Under the pieces are notes generated by a model. The model was not told the DNA's origin. It worked only from the letters and a program-made list of their open reading frames with translations, and did not search any database. A stretch of DNA of 64,000 nt from Herbidospora mongoliensis (GTDB taxonomy: Bacteria > Actinomycetota > Actinomycetes > Streptosporangiales > Streptosporangiaceae), in NCBI RefSeq assembly GCF_001570545.1, contig NZ_BBXD01000020.1, positions 1 to 64,000 on the forward strand, read 5' to 3'. This document shows, piece after piece, positions 9,034 through 16,506 of the stretch. The stretch's first letter is position 1; each line of letters begins with the position of its first letter. Made by a program: the position numbers and the translations under genes.

Positions 9034-9812
9034 GGCCTGCCGCCCAGGTAAGTGATCTCGTCGCCCCCGACGACTTTGTCCGCGCGGACATGCGCATTGG
9101 CGAAGTGCCCGTGGACGACTCCCGGCCCGGCGGCCGCAGGACGCGGCGGCGGGTCGGGAGTGGGGGGCACCGCGTCGTCAGGAAGGTCGAGTTGGCCTAT
9201 GTCCTTCTCCGGCACCCAGATCCAGGCGACCTGAACCAGTTCCTTGACCCGCACGACCACCTTCCGGAACGCCGTGGGATCAAGCGAGGTGTGCTCTTGC
9301 GCCACCGTCTCCGAGAAGACGCCGTCGGACAGGACGACGGCCAGCGCCGCACCGGTCTGATCGAGGGCGATGCGCAGAGCGGGGCTGTCGCACAGCCTGC
9401 TCACCACGACAGGGCCCCCGCCGGAGAAGCCCTTGGCCGCGCGCATCGTCGGCCCGAAGTGCAACGCGAGACGGAGCCGTAGCTCCTTCCCTTGAGGTAC
9501 ATCGCGGTTGTACCGGCGCAGTTCGGCCACGAGGTGTCGGACATAGTCGTCCACCACTCTCGGCTCGGGCTCGCCGGGCGGCAGCACAGCCAGCTCACCG
9601 TCTCCGGCGTCCTGAATCTCCCATTTGGCACGTTCCAGACCGGCGCGTGCGCCAGCCCGGTCGAGTACCAGCGGCAGCGCCTCCTGGATGCGCTTCTGCC
9701 AGTTGGCGGTATTGCCGCTGTACCCCTTAACATCCACTGCGGCCAGCAATCGCCGCCCGAAGTCATCACCTTCGGCCACTTTGCCCGCCCCTTTCACGTA
9801 GTTCCGATACAT
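9030..9812 (-). CDS. Class III nucleotidyl cyclase-like protein (PycC-like candidate)
   Basis: A 260-residue protein resembling the catalytic core of class III adenylate/guanylate-type cyclases. AAVDVKGYS supplies the first metal-binding Asp (D27), IQDAGDGELAVLP the second (D71), and LRLRLALHFGPTMRAAKGF fits the strand and loop that follow. Residues 130-145 (SGGGPVVVSRLCDS) fit the later core. A Pro-rich linker leads to a tail (242-255, VRADKVVGGDEITY) shared with the downstream 703-residue protein. Neighbours are a cyclic-nucleotide-binding regulator and a PycTM-like effector, so it is a candidate pyrimidine cyclase of a Pycsar-like system. The ATG at 9812 has no strong ribosome binding site; the GTG at codon 6 is an alternative. 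Product identity cannot be read from sequence. Confidence 0.68.
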   Translation of the reverse strand: MYRNYVKGAGKVAEGDDFGRRLLAAVDVKGYSGNTANWQKRIQEALPLVLDRAGARAGLERAKWEIQDAGDGELAVLPPGEPEPRVVDDYVRHLVAELRRYNRDVPQGKELRLRLALHFGPTMRAAKGFSGGGPVVVSRLCDSPALRIALDQTGAALAVVLSDGVFSETVAQEHTSLDPTAFRKVVVRVKELVQVAWIWVPEKDIGQLDLPDDAVPPTPDPPPRPAAAGPGVVHGHFANAHVRADKVVGGDEITYLGGRP

Positions 9813-9845
9813 CCGGAAGAGTGGCAGTGGCGGTGGAGTGAGATG

Positions 9846-9859
9846 TCGTATAAATACGA
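9846..9859. promoter_or_regulatory. Perfect palindrome upstream of the cyclase gene
   Basis: TCGTATAAATACGA is a perfect inverted repeat (6-base arms, 2-base spacer), 34-47 bases upstream of the cyclase start and inside the 89-base gap after the crp-like gene. It is AT-rich against a GC-rich background. It could be an operator for the Crp-like or XRE/DUF5753 regulator of the same operon. No factor can be assigned from sequence alone. Confidence 0.45.
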
Positions 9860-9901
9860 GATCTAGGACGAAATCTCAAAATGTGATTCCATCGAGTGAT
9901 G

Positions 9902-10633
9902 TCAGACGGGCCCCTCGGCGCTCCTGCGTAGTCCGTTGAGATCGATGATGACCACCGTCCGGTAGGACACTTTGATCAACTCGGCGCGTTTCAATTCGCT
10001 GATGGCCTGGCTGACTGTGTGTTTACTCGCTCCGATGAGCATGCCGAGTTCGTCCTGGGACAAGGTCACCCCAGGAGTCAGACCCCCCTCAGTGGCTTGG
10101 CCGTGTCGCTCGGCCAGCATGAGGAGAACCCGTGCCAGCCGTACGGGCGCCGGGTATCCGACGAAGTCGAGCCGGTTTTGGTTGGCCCACTTCAGCCGAT
10201 CGGCGATCGTGTGACTCAGCGCCAGCCAGCGCTCCGGATGGCGGTTCAGGAAGGCCCGGAAGAATTCGGCGCGGATCGCATGGATGATGACCTCCGAGCA
10301 GGTGGTTGCGGTGGCCGATCGCGGCCCGCCGTGGACGGCGGTGAGTTCGCCGATGACATCGCCGCACATCCGGATGCCGAGCATTGTCTCCACGCCGTTC
10401 TCGAGACGTGCCGTGATCTTGACACAGGCTGTGCCACCCTCCTCGGCCTCTCTGATGACAAGTGCGTGGTGGTCGTTCATGTCTCCTTGGCGAAGGAGTA
10501 CCTGTCCCGCGGGGACGCGACGTGGCGGAGCCATTGCGAGCAACTCCGCGACGTCTCTTTGGTGATCGAGCCGGCAGAGGAACGTCCCCTCCGCCCAGCG
10601 TTCCCGGTTGTCCGACCGATGATTGTCTGACAT
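9902..10633 (-). CDS. Crp/Fnr-family cyclic-nucleotide-responsive regulator
   Basis: A 243-residue regulator. The N-terminal cNMP-binding domain contains the beta-barrel start (RRVPAGQVLLRQGD) and a phosphate-binding cassette, GDVIGELTAVHGGPRSATATT with the Glu of GEL and the Arg of PRSAT present. The pocket therefore looks able to bind a cyclic nucleotide. A dimerisation helix follows (LALSHTIADRLKWANQNRL), then a winged HTH (LSQDELGMLIGASKHTVSQA). I start it at the ATG at 10633, which has GGGGAG upstream; the frame is open further up but lacks a better site. It lies between the PycTM-like and cyclase-like genes, so the cyclase product may be its ligand. A palindrome 63-79 bases upstream could be its operator. 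Confidence 0.9.
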   Translation of the reverse strand: MSDNHRSDNRERWAEGTFLCRLDHQRDVAELLAMAPPRRVPAGQVLLRQGDMNDHHALVIREAEEGGTACVKITARLENGVETMLGIRMCGDVIGELTAVHGGPRSATATTCSEVIIHAIRAEFFRAFLNRHPERWLALSHTIADRLKWANQNRLDFVGYPAPVRLARVLLMLAERHGQATEGGLTPGVTLSQDELGMLIGASKHTVSQAISELKRAELIKVSYRTVVIIDLNGLRRSAEGPV

Positions 10634-10695
10634 GTCCGCTCCCCAAGAGCTGGTCCACCCCACGCGCCCCCGGAATTTCAGATACCTCAGCAATC

Positions 10696-10712
10696 TAGAG
10701 CACTCTGCTCTA
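10696..10712. promoter_or_regulatory. Palindromic operator candidate upstream of the crp-like gene
   Basis: TAGAGCACTCTGCTCTA is a perfect inverted repeat (7-base arms, 3-base spacer) in the 141-base AT-rich gap between the PycTM-like and crp-like genes. On the minus strand it overlaps TATAGAG, which could be part of a -10 region. Its position, size and symmetry suit a dimeric regulator such as the Crp-like protein acting on its own promoter. Binding is inferred. Confidence 0.5.
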
Positions 10713-10774
10713 TATGTGCAGATCCCAAAAACGGGACAAATGCACACGTGTCGGAATTCTATGAGTTTATCTGC

Positions 10775-11341
10775 CTATAAAAAGAGATTCCATAAAATGG
10801 CGAAAATTGTGGAAAGGAGGCTCAGGCACAGCAGCCAGCATCCTGTACGGACGAGCCGGTATTTGCGGGCAACGATCACACTGATCCGGCGGATCTGGTC
10901 GGCGATCCGGTCCAGATCCAGCGTGGATGATCGGCGGAGCGCCTCGGCCACGTCCTTGGTGTTCGTGAATCGGAGTGCATCGCCGAAGTACATGACGGTT
11001 CCCGTTTCAATGTCAGTGGTCCGCACCACCTGGGGGTACACCGCTCCGGCAAGCACGATCACAGAGCCCAGGGCGGCGGCGATGCCGACCCACCACAGCC
11101 ACTCGACGGCGTTCGACAGACTGAACGGTGACCAGCTGCCGGCCAGGAGTCCTGCCGCTACTGCGCCCAATCCGATTCCGACGACGCCGAGCAGGAGTTG
11201 TGCCTTGGCGTCCGCTCGGCCCAGTTCTTCCCGGGCCTCGGCCAGTAATCGGGCTCCGTAAGCGCGGGCATCGGCATCCGTGTTCGCCGTTTCCTGAGAT
11301 GCTGCGGTTCCGGAGAGAAGGGCCCTCCACCGATTGCGCAC
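10775..11341 (-). CDS. PycTM-like four-helix membrane effector (Pycsar effector type)
   Basis: A 188-residue membrane protein. After an Ala/Arg-rich cytoplasmic N-terminus (LLAEAREELGRADAKAQ), helix 1 is LLLGVVGIGLGAVAAGLLAG and helix 2 WLWWVGIAAALGSVIVLAGA. A soluble segment follows (TGTVMYFGDALRFTNTKDVA, then a helix ending RISVIVARKYRLVRTG), then a final hydrophobic stretch (CWLLCLSLLSTIFAILWNLF). The ADAKAQ start, the YFGD block and the RKYRLVRTG lead-in to the last helix match the PycTM (DUF5706) family, which permeabilises the membrane when a cyclase makes cCMP or cUMP during infection. GTG start at 11341 with GGAGG four bases upstream. It is the first gene of the island block. Family assignment is by eye. 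Confidence 0.75.
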   Translation of the reverse strand: MRNRWRALLSGTAASQETANTDADARAYGARLLAEAREELGRADAKAQLLLGVVGIGLGAVAAGLLAGSWSPFSLSNAVEWLWWVGIAAALGSVIVLAGAVYPQVVRTTDIETGTVMYFGDALRFTNTKDVAEALRRSSTLDLDRIADQIRRISVIVARKYRLVRTGCWLLCLSLLSTIFAILWNLFL

Positions 11342-11398
11342 TTGGCCTCCGTTCGCCCGATGATCATTGATCCGGTGGTCGATAGAGAGCGTAAACGC

Positions 11399-11542
11399 GT
11401 CTCGAGCGAATCGACCATGGCAAACGACCTGCTGCGCCAGTACGTCTCCAAGGGCACGGACTTGTCAGTCCACACGCACGCGCAGGTCGACGCCGAATTG
11501 AAAGCGAAGGCGTGCACCGGGCGGGCGAACGCCCGTTCCTGA
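11399..11542 (+). mobile_element. IS30-type transposase C-terminal remnant
   Basis: The frame contains ESTMANDLLRQYVSKGTDLS followed by VHTHAQVDAELKAKA. This is a decayed form of the ENTNGLLRQYFPKGTDLS block and the segment after it near the C-terminus of IS30-family transposases. Only ~45 codons remain, ending in a stop without the usual RPRKTLGW block. It lies immediately upstream of the PycTM-like gene on the opposite strand and marks the right edge of the island. Confidence 0.68.
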
Positions 11543-11619
11543 CTCCGTAGGCCGATGGCCGTCCCGAGGATCGCGCACGGTCGTCCTCCAAGGACACTGG
11601 AGCCAACTCGCAGGGTGGA

Positions 11620-12051
11620 GTGTGACGGCGTGGCAGCTCGGCCTTCCACCATGCCCGACCACTCGGCCTGGTCACACTTCGAGCACGCGACTTGTTCGTC
11701 GTCCGGGAGGTCACCACGTCCTCGTGACTGGGCGTCGAACGCCAGGCCAAGGGCAATGGCACCGAGGCCTGGGTCGGTCTGCTCACCCCGGCCTTCGACC
11801 ACCTCGACGCATGTGCCGCGCGTACCGAGGTGCTCCAAGACAAGCATGGCTCGCAGAGTGTGTCCCGCAAGTTCGGCTACGAGCACGACGGCGTTTCGGT
11901 GGACGCCCGCGGTGACGAATCCCTCGTGTCCGATCGACTACGGCTCGCCAGGCGGAAATGGATTCAGCAGAACAGGCATGACAGCGTGTCGCCCGGTGTT
12001 CGGCCTTTGACCCTACCTGCTCATCCTGTCGCGGACATGAGGAGCCGCTGA
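11620..12051 (+). pseudogene. Decayed GNAT acetyltransferase
   Basis: Pieces of a GNAT-type acetyltransferase are spread over frames. TAWQLGL is near 11625, LGLVTLRARDLFVVREV near 11665, then a stop. A last piece (residues equivalent to the acceptor end of the fold) reads TEVLQDKHGSQSVSRKFGYE and DESLVSDRLRLARRKW near 11830-11960. The final block is the usual EV-x-x-N-x-x-S-x-x-v-s-x-k-x-G-Y ending with Asn replaced by Lys. At least two frame breaks and a stop argue that it is inactive. Confidence 0.65.
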
Positions 12052-12314
12052 CAGCACTGGCTACTTCAAGATCATTCCGTCGGCCCTGAACGGCTGGCAG
12101 AAGACTGGCACCCCTCAAAGGACTGCATTGTCGCGGCTGGCGACACCGCGCTAACCCGCCCCTCGGTCGTCTCGATCATGAGCGCGCGCGGCGTCCGCAT
12201 CGAGACGATCGCCGTCCGCCTGAGGTGGCTCCCGAATTGGCTCTCCGCGACCCTCCAAGATCGAAAAAGGCCCCGGAGAATCTCCGAGACCCTGTCTCAT
12301 CTGCGAATATCTGG

Positions 12315-12386
12315 TGGACGATACAGGGATTGAACCTGTGACCTCTTCCGTGTCAGGGAAGCGCTCTCCCGCTGAGCTAATCGTCC
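12315..12386 (-). tRNA. tRNA-Val (anticodon GAC)
   Basis: A 72-base cloverleaf on the minus strand: acceptor GGACGAT pairing with ATCGTCC, D-arm GCTC-AGCGGGA-GAGC, anticodon stem CTTCC/GGAAG with loop CTGACAC (anticodon GAC), and T-arm GTTCAATCC. No CCA is encoded. Confidence 0.95.
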
Positions 12387-12400
12387 AAGCGAAACATCAG

Positions 12401-12472
12401 AGCGGAAGACGGGATTCGAACCCGCGACCCTCACCTTGGCAAGGTGATGCTCTACCCCTGAGCCACTTCCGC
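12401..12472 (-). tRNA. tRNA-Gly (anticodon GCC)
   Basis: A 72-base cloverleaf on the minus strand, 14 bases upstream of the tRNA-Val in the same transcription unit: acceptor GCGGAAG with CTTCCGC, anticodon stem TCACC/GGTGA with loop TTGCCAA (anticodon GCC), and T-arm GGTTCGAATCC. The pair lies at the right end of the accessory island, a usual integration position, but I found no duplicated 3' end at the other side. Confidence 0.95.
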
Positions 12473-12593
12473 TTACGTTCCCGGTTCCCCGGGCCACGCA
12501 GAGAACACTAGCGAATCTTCGCCCGACCCCCAAATCGATACGCCGGGTAAGGAGCTAACATGCTCCACGATAGTGACATCGCAAGGGAGCGCC

Positions 12594-14135
12594 ATGAGCG
12601 ACAACGAAGTCGTCCAGATCGGAGACCTGACCTTCGAGGACGTCGTCCACGTAGCCCGCCACGGCGGCCGGGTGAAGGTGACCGAAGACGCCATCGCCGA
12701 GATGGCCGCCGCCCGGGGCCGTATCGAAGAACTGGCCGAGAGCGACACCCCGTCCTACGGCGTCTCGACCGGCTTCGGCGCCCTGGCTACCAGGCACATC
12801 GACCCGGAGCTGAGGGCCCAGCTCCAGCGCAGCCTCGTCCGCTCCCACGCGGCGGGCAACGGCCCCGAGGTGGAGCAAGAGGTGGTCAGAGCACTGATGC
12901 TCCTCAGACTCCGGACCCTGGCGACAGGCCACACCGGAGTCCGCCCCAAAACCGCCCAGACCCTCGCAGCGATCCTCAATGCGAAGATCACCCCGGTCGT
13001 CCACGAATACGGCTCCCTGGGCTGTTCGGGCGATCTGGCTCCTCTCTCCCACGTCGCCCTCACGCTCATGGGCGAAGGCCAGGTCAGAGACGAGAAGGGC
13101 GTCCTGCGGCCAACAGACGAAGCGTTGAGGGAAGCCGGCATCACCCCGGTGGAGCTGGCCGCCAAAGAGGGACTGGCCCTCATCAACGGCACCGACGGCA
13201 TGCTGGGCATGCTCATCCTCGCCCTGCACGACCTGAACAACCTTCTCAAAACAGCAGACATCTCCGCCGCGATGTCCGTGGAAGCCCTCCTGGGCACCGA
13301 CGCCGTCTTCGCCGACGACCTCCAGAAGCTGCGGCCCCATCCCGGCCAGCGCGCCTCCGCGGCCAACCTCAGGGCCCTCCTCAAGGACTCCGGGATCATG
13401 GAGTCCCACCGTGACGGCTCCTGCACCCGCGTCCAGGACGCCTACTCGCTCCGCTGCGCACCCCAGGTCGCCGGCGCAGCCCGCGACACCGTCGACCATG
13501 CCGCACTGGTCGCGAGCAGGGAACTCGTGTCGGCCGTCGACAACCCGGTCGTCCTCCACGACGGACGCGTCGAATCCAACGGCAACTTCCACGGCGCTCC
13601 GGTCGGATACGTCCTCGACTTCCTCGCCATCGCCGTCGCCGACGTAGCTTCCATGGCCGAACGCCGCACCGACCGGATGCTCGACGTCGCGCGGAGCCAC
13701 GGCCTCCCCGCGTTCCTCGCGCACGACCCGGGTGTCGACTCCGGGCACATGATCGCCCAGTACACCCAGGCCGCGATCGTCTCCGAGCTCAAGCGCCTCG
13801 CCGTCCCCGCGAGCGTCGACTCGATCCCGTCGTCGGCGATGCAGGAGGACCACGTCTCCATGGGCTGGTCGGCCGCTCGCAAACTCCGCAAATCCATCGA
13901 CGGTCTCACCAGGGTCCTCGCCATCGAGACGCTCACCGCCGCCCGCGCCCTCGACTTCCGCGCGCCGCACAGCCCCGCTCCGGGGACCGGCGCCGCACTG
14001 CGGCTTCTCCGCCAGGAGGTGGCGGGCCCCGGCCCCGACCGGTTCCTCGCCCCCGAGATCGAGGCGGCGGTGCGCCTGGTCGCCTCCGGCGCTGTGGTCG
14101 AGGCCGTCGAAAACGTGACGGGGCCGCTCAGCTAG
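12594..14135 (+). CDS. hutH: Histidine ammonia-lyase
   Basis: A 513-residue enzyme that deaminates L-histidine to trans-urocanate, the first step of histidine use. The MIO prosthetic group forms from the triad at residues 144-146, here Cys-Ser-Gly in GSLGCSGDLAPLSH, a variant found in actinomycete enzymes where others have Ala-Ser-Gly. Other family blocks are YGVSTGFGALA, LINGTDGMLGM, QDAYSLRCAPQV, the DNPV block and SAMQEDHVSMG. Start is the ATG at 12594 behind AAGGGAG. The longer frame from 12573 lacks a better site. No other hut genes are adjacent. It diverges from the tRNA pair. Confidence 0.95.
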   Translation: MSDNEVVQIGDLTFEDVVHVARHGGRVKVTEDAIAEMAAARGRIEELAESDTPSYGVSTGFGALATRHIDPELRAQLQRSLVRSHAAGNGPEVEQEVVRALMLLRLRTLATGHTGVRPKTAQTLAAILNAKITPVVHEYGSLGCSGDLAPLSHVALTLMGEGQVRDEKGVLRPTDEALREAGITPVELAAKEGLALINGTDGMLGMLILALHDLNNLLKTADISAAMSVEALLGTDAVFADDLQKLRPHPGQRASAANLRALLKDSGIMESHRDGSCTRVQDAYSLRCAPQVAGAARDTVDHAALVASRELVSAVDNPVVLHDGRVESNGNFHGAPVGYVLDFLAIAVADVASMAERRTDRMLDVARSHGLPAFLAHDPGVDSGHMIAQYTQAAIVSELKRLAVPASVDSIPSSAMQEDHVSMGWSAARKLRKSIDGLTRVLAIETLTAARALDFRAPHSPAPGTGAALRLLRQEVAGPGPDRFLAPEIEAAVRLVASGAVVEAVENVTGPLS

Positions 14136-14215
14136 GAATTTTCCGTTACGGCAGGCCTACCCCGGCCCCGACCCCCGCACATGGGTCCCGCCGCAGCCGG
14201 CGCCGACCGGCCGCG

Positions 14216-14599
14216 CTACCCGCGCGCCGAAACGTCGGCCACCAGTTCGACCTCGACCACCAGCCCCGGCATGAACAACCGGGACACCTCGACCGTCGTG
14301 CTGGCCGGGGGCGGCGAAGGCATGTACCGTCCCCGCACCGCCGCGTGGTCCAGCAGCCCATCCATGTCCGTCAGAAACGTCCGGATGTGGACGACATCCT
14401 CGAAGGTCACCCCTTGATCTTCGAGGATCAGCCGGAGGAACTCGTATACGACCTCGGACTGACGAGTCATGTCGCCGGGCCCGATGACCTCGCCGTCGGC
14501 CACGGCGACCTGCCCGGACACGAACAGAAGGTCCCCGGTCCGGACGGCATGCGAATAGCGCCCATTGGTGGCCGGAACCGTCGAAGGGTTCACTTTCAC
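14216..14599 (-). CDS. RidA/YjgF-family protein
   Basis: A 127-residue RidA-type trimeric protein. Members hydrolyse reactive enamine/imine intermediates or act in specific catabolic pathways. The frame shows GDLLFVSGQVAVADGEVIGP, QSEVVYEFLRLILEDQG and the strand pair VVHIRTFLTDMD. The conserved Arg of RidA proteins is probably in the MPSPPPASTTVEV region, where the classical R-x-x-v pattern is weak. It overlaps the upstream dehydrogenase gene (ATGA), so the two are coupled and probably act on the same metabolite. Specific substrate unknown. Confidence 0.85.
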   Translation of the reverse strand: MKVNPSTVPATNGRYSHAVRTGDLLFVSGQVAVADGEVIGPGDMTRQSEVVYEFLRLILEDQGVTFEDVVHIRTFLTDMDGLLDHAAVRGRYMPSPPPASTTVEVSRLFMPGLVVEVELVADVSARG

Positions 14600-15417
14600 G
14601 GCAGTTCCAGCACGGCGGGCACGATGCCCGTGATGTCCTCATCGCCGTGCCCGGCCTCGGCGGCCTGGGCGAAGCGGTCCCGCGCGGCGGCCGTGAGGGT
14701 CTGCACCTCACCGGGCCCATCGGTGGCCAGGGTGAGGTCCTTGGCGGCGAGAGCCAGTTTGAACCGCGTCTCCGGCACGCCCTCCTCGACCACCGGACGC
14801 AACCGCTGGCCGACCGCGCCCAGCAGGGTCGCGTCGAGCAGATCGAAATAGTCGCTGGTGGAGAGCCCGAGACGCTGCACGTAGGCCAGGTTCTCCGCCA
14901 TCAGCACCTGCACCGACAGCTGCCCGGCCATCACGGCGAGCTTCATCTTCGACCCGGCCCCGAGCGCCCCGTAGTGATGAACGGTGCCGAACACCCCCAG
15001 CACACCCTGAACCCGCTCGAAGTCAGGCGTCTCGCCACCCGCGATCACCCGCAGCTTGCCCTCGGTGGCAGGCCCGACGGTCCCGAGCACCGGCGCGTCG
15101 ATCAGTGGCACGTCGAAGGGAAGCAGGCCGCGAAGTGAGGTGACGGCGTCAGGCCCGATGGTGGACATCTCCACCCAGATCGTCCCGGCCGACAGCCCAG
15201 GCTTGGCCGCCTCGGCCACTTGGGCCACCGCGATCGGGTCGGACAGCATCGAGATGACGATCTCCGCGCCCGACACCGCCTCGGCGGGGGAGTCGGCCAC
15301 GGACGCGCCGGGGAGCTCCTTCCGCGTGCGGTTCCAGACGGTCACCTTCTGGCCCGCGGCGACGAGGCGGCGGGCCATGGGGGAACCCATGTTCCCCAAT
15401 CCCAGAAAAGCGATCAC
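14596..15417 (-). CDS. NAD(P)-dependent dehydrogenase of the 3-hydroxyisobutyrate dehydrogenase family
   Basis: A 273-residue beta-hydroxyacid-dehydrogenase-type enzyme. The N-terminal Rossmann domain starts FLGLGNMGSPMARRL with VWNRT as the cofactor-selecting loop, suggesting NADP. The substrate motif is DAPVLGTVGPATEGKL, and the catalytic Lys lies in GAGSKMKLAVM. The C-terminal domain is the usual helical bundle. It is 4 bases overlapped with the RidA gene downstream. Related enzymes reduce 3-hydroxyacids, tartronate semialdehyde or imines. The RidA partner hints at an imine or enamine intermediate, but that is inference. Confidence 0.85.
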   Translation of the reverse strand: MIAFLGLGNMGSPMARRLVAAGQKVTVWNRTRKELPGASVADSPAEAVSGAEIVISMLSDPIAVAQVAEAAKPGLSAGTIWVEMSTIGPDAVTSLRGLLPFDVPLIDAPVLGTVGPATEGKLRVIAGGETPDFERVQGVLGVFGTVHHYGALGAGSKMKLAVMAGQLSVQVLMAENLAYVQRLGLSTSDYFDLLDATLLGAVGQRLRPVVEEGVPETRFKLALAAKDLTLATDGPGEVQTLTAAARDRFAQAAEAGHGDEDITGIVPAVLELP

Positions 15418-15564
15418 ATTTCGACCCTAGCCCCGGCCAAGGTATTCCACCAGCGCGTACATTTCATGGAAGGCATGCGGCTACGGAATACCAAAGCGAG
15501 ACGCGGACGGCCGGAGGCCGGTCGTGGCTCGCGCCGTGAATCTGCCCCAGAAGCAGGAGTTCCG

Positions 15565-16506
15565 ATGTTCGACACCGACGCCCTCCGTCTGATCGACGCG
15601 GTGGCCCGGCTCGGCTCCTTCACCGCGGCGGCGGTGGAGCTCCAGTACACCCAGTCCGCCGTCTCCAGGCGCGTCGCGGCCCTGGAGGTCCGCGCCGGCG
15701 GCCCGCTCTTCGAGCGGCTTCCCCGGGGTGTACGTCTCACTCCCGCCGGCGCCACCCTCCACAGGCACACCCGTGACGTGCTCGAACGCCTCCAGCGGGC
15801 GGGCGAGGAACTCGCCGCCATCCACCGGGGGACCGGCGGTCGCCTGCGGGTGGGCGCCTTCGCCACCGCCAACGCCGCGCTCGTCCCGGCCGCGCTGAAG
15901 GACTACCGCGCCGAGTTCCCCGACGTCGACACCACGCTCATCGAGGGCATGACCGGCCACCTCGTCGAGCAGCTCGACCTGGGCGCCATCGACGTGGCCG
16001 TGGTCAGCGACTACCCGGCGGGGCTCGAAGCGCCGCCCTCGATCGCCCTCGAACCGCTGCTGGAGGAGGAGTTCCTCGTCGGCCTCCCCGCCGACCACCG
16101 GCTCGCGTCCCAGCAGGTCATCGACCTCCGCGACCTGCGCGACGACAACTGGATCGAGGGAGCCCGTCCGGGCCAGGGCCTGATGCTGGCCGCCGCGTGC
16201 GCCGCCGCCGGGTTCACCCCGAGGGTCGGCATGCGGGTGGGGGAGTGGACCGGAAAGCTCGGATTCGTCGCCGCCGGCCTGGGCGTGACCCTCGTACCGG
16301 CCCTCGCGACCCAGGGCATGCGGCCCGACCTGGTGCTGCGGCCGATCGCCCGGCAGGCCCCGCGCCGGACCGTGTTCGCCGCGTTGCCGCGCGTCGCCCT
16401 GCCCGCAGCGAGGGAACTGGCTCGAGTGCTCGCCGGGGCTGCTGGGAGAATGGCCGGATGCACGACGCCTTCGCCCACGTCGCGGGCCGTCTGGCCACCG
16501 GCCTGA
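15565..16506 (+). CDS. LysR-family transcriptional regulator
   Basis: A 313-residue LysR regulator. The N-terminal winged HTH reads LRLIDAVARLGSFTAAAVEL and YTQSAVSRRVAALEVRAG, followed by the PLFERLPRGVRLTPAG wing. The effector-binding domain begins at GRLRVGAFATANAALVP. Start is the ATG at 15565, nine bases after AGGAG; the frame is open upstream into the divergent gene but without a site. It diverges from the dehydrogenase-RidA pair, the usual LysR arrangement for a target, with about 150 bases between them. Its 3' end overlaps pabB by 49 bases in another frame. Confidence 0.9.
   Translation: MFDTDALRLIDAVARLGSFTAAAVELQYTQSAVSRRVAALEVRAGGPLFERLPRGVRLTPAGATLHRHTRDVLERLQRAGEELAAIHRGTGGRLRVGAFATANAALVPAALKDYRAEFPDVDTTLIEGMTGHLVEQLDLGAIDVAVVSDYPAGLEAPPSIALEPLLEEEFLVGLPADHRLASQQVIDLRDLRDDNWIEGARPGQGLMLAAACAAAGFTPRVGMRVGEWTGKLGFVAAGLGVTLVPALATQGMRPDLVLRPIARQAPRRTVFAALPRVALPAARELARVLAGAAGRMAGCTTPSPTSRAVWPPA

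Noticed and set aside
13020-13028. Cys in place of Ala in the HAL MIO triad as an inactivating change
   Set aside because: Cys-Ser-Gly is the usual form of the triad in actinomycete histidine ammonia-lyases, as I recall them, and forms MIO.
12555-13970. A 471-codon antisense frame opposite hutH
   Set aside because: It has no domain, Val/Gly/Asp-rich text and no ribosome binding site; hutH on the plus strand is unambiguous.
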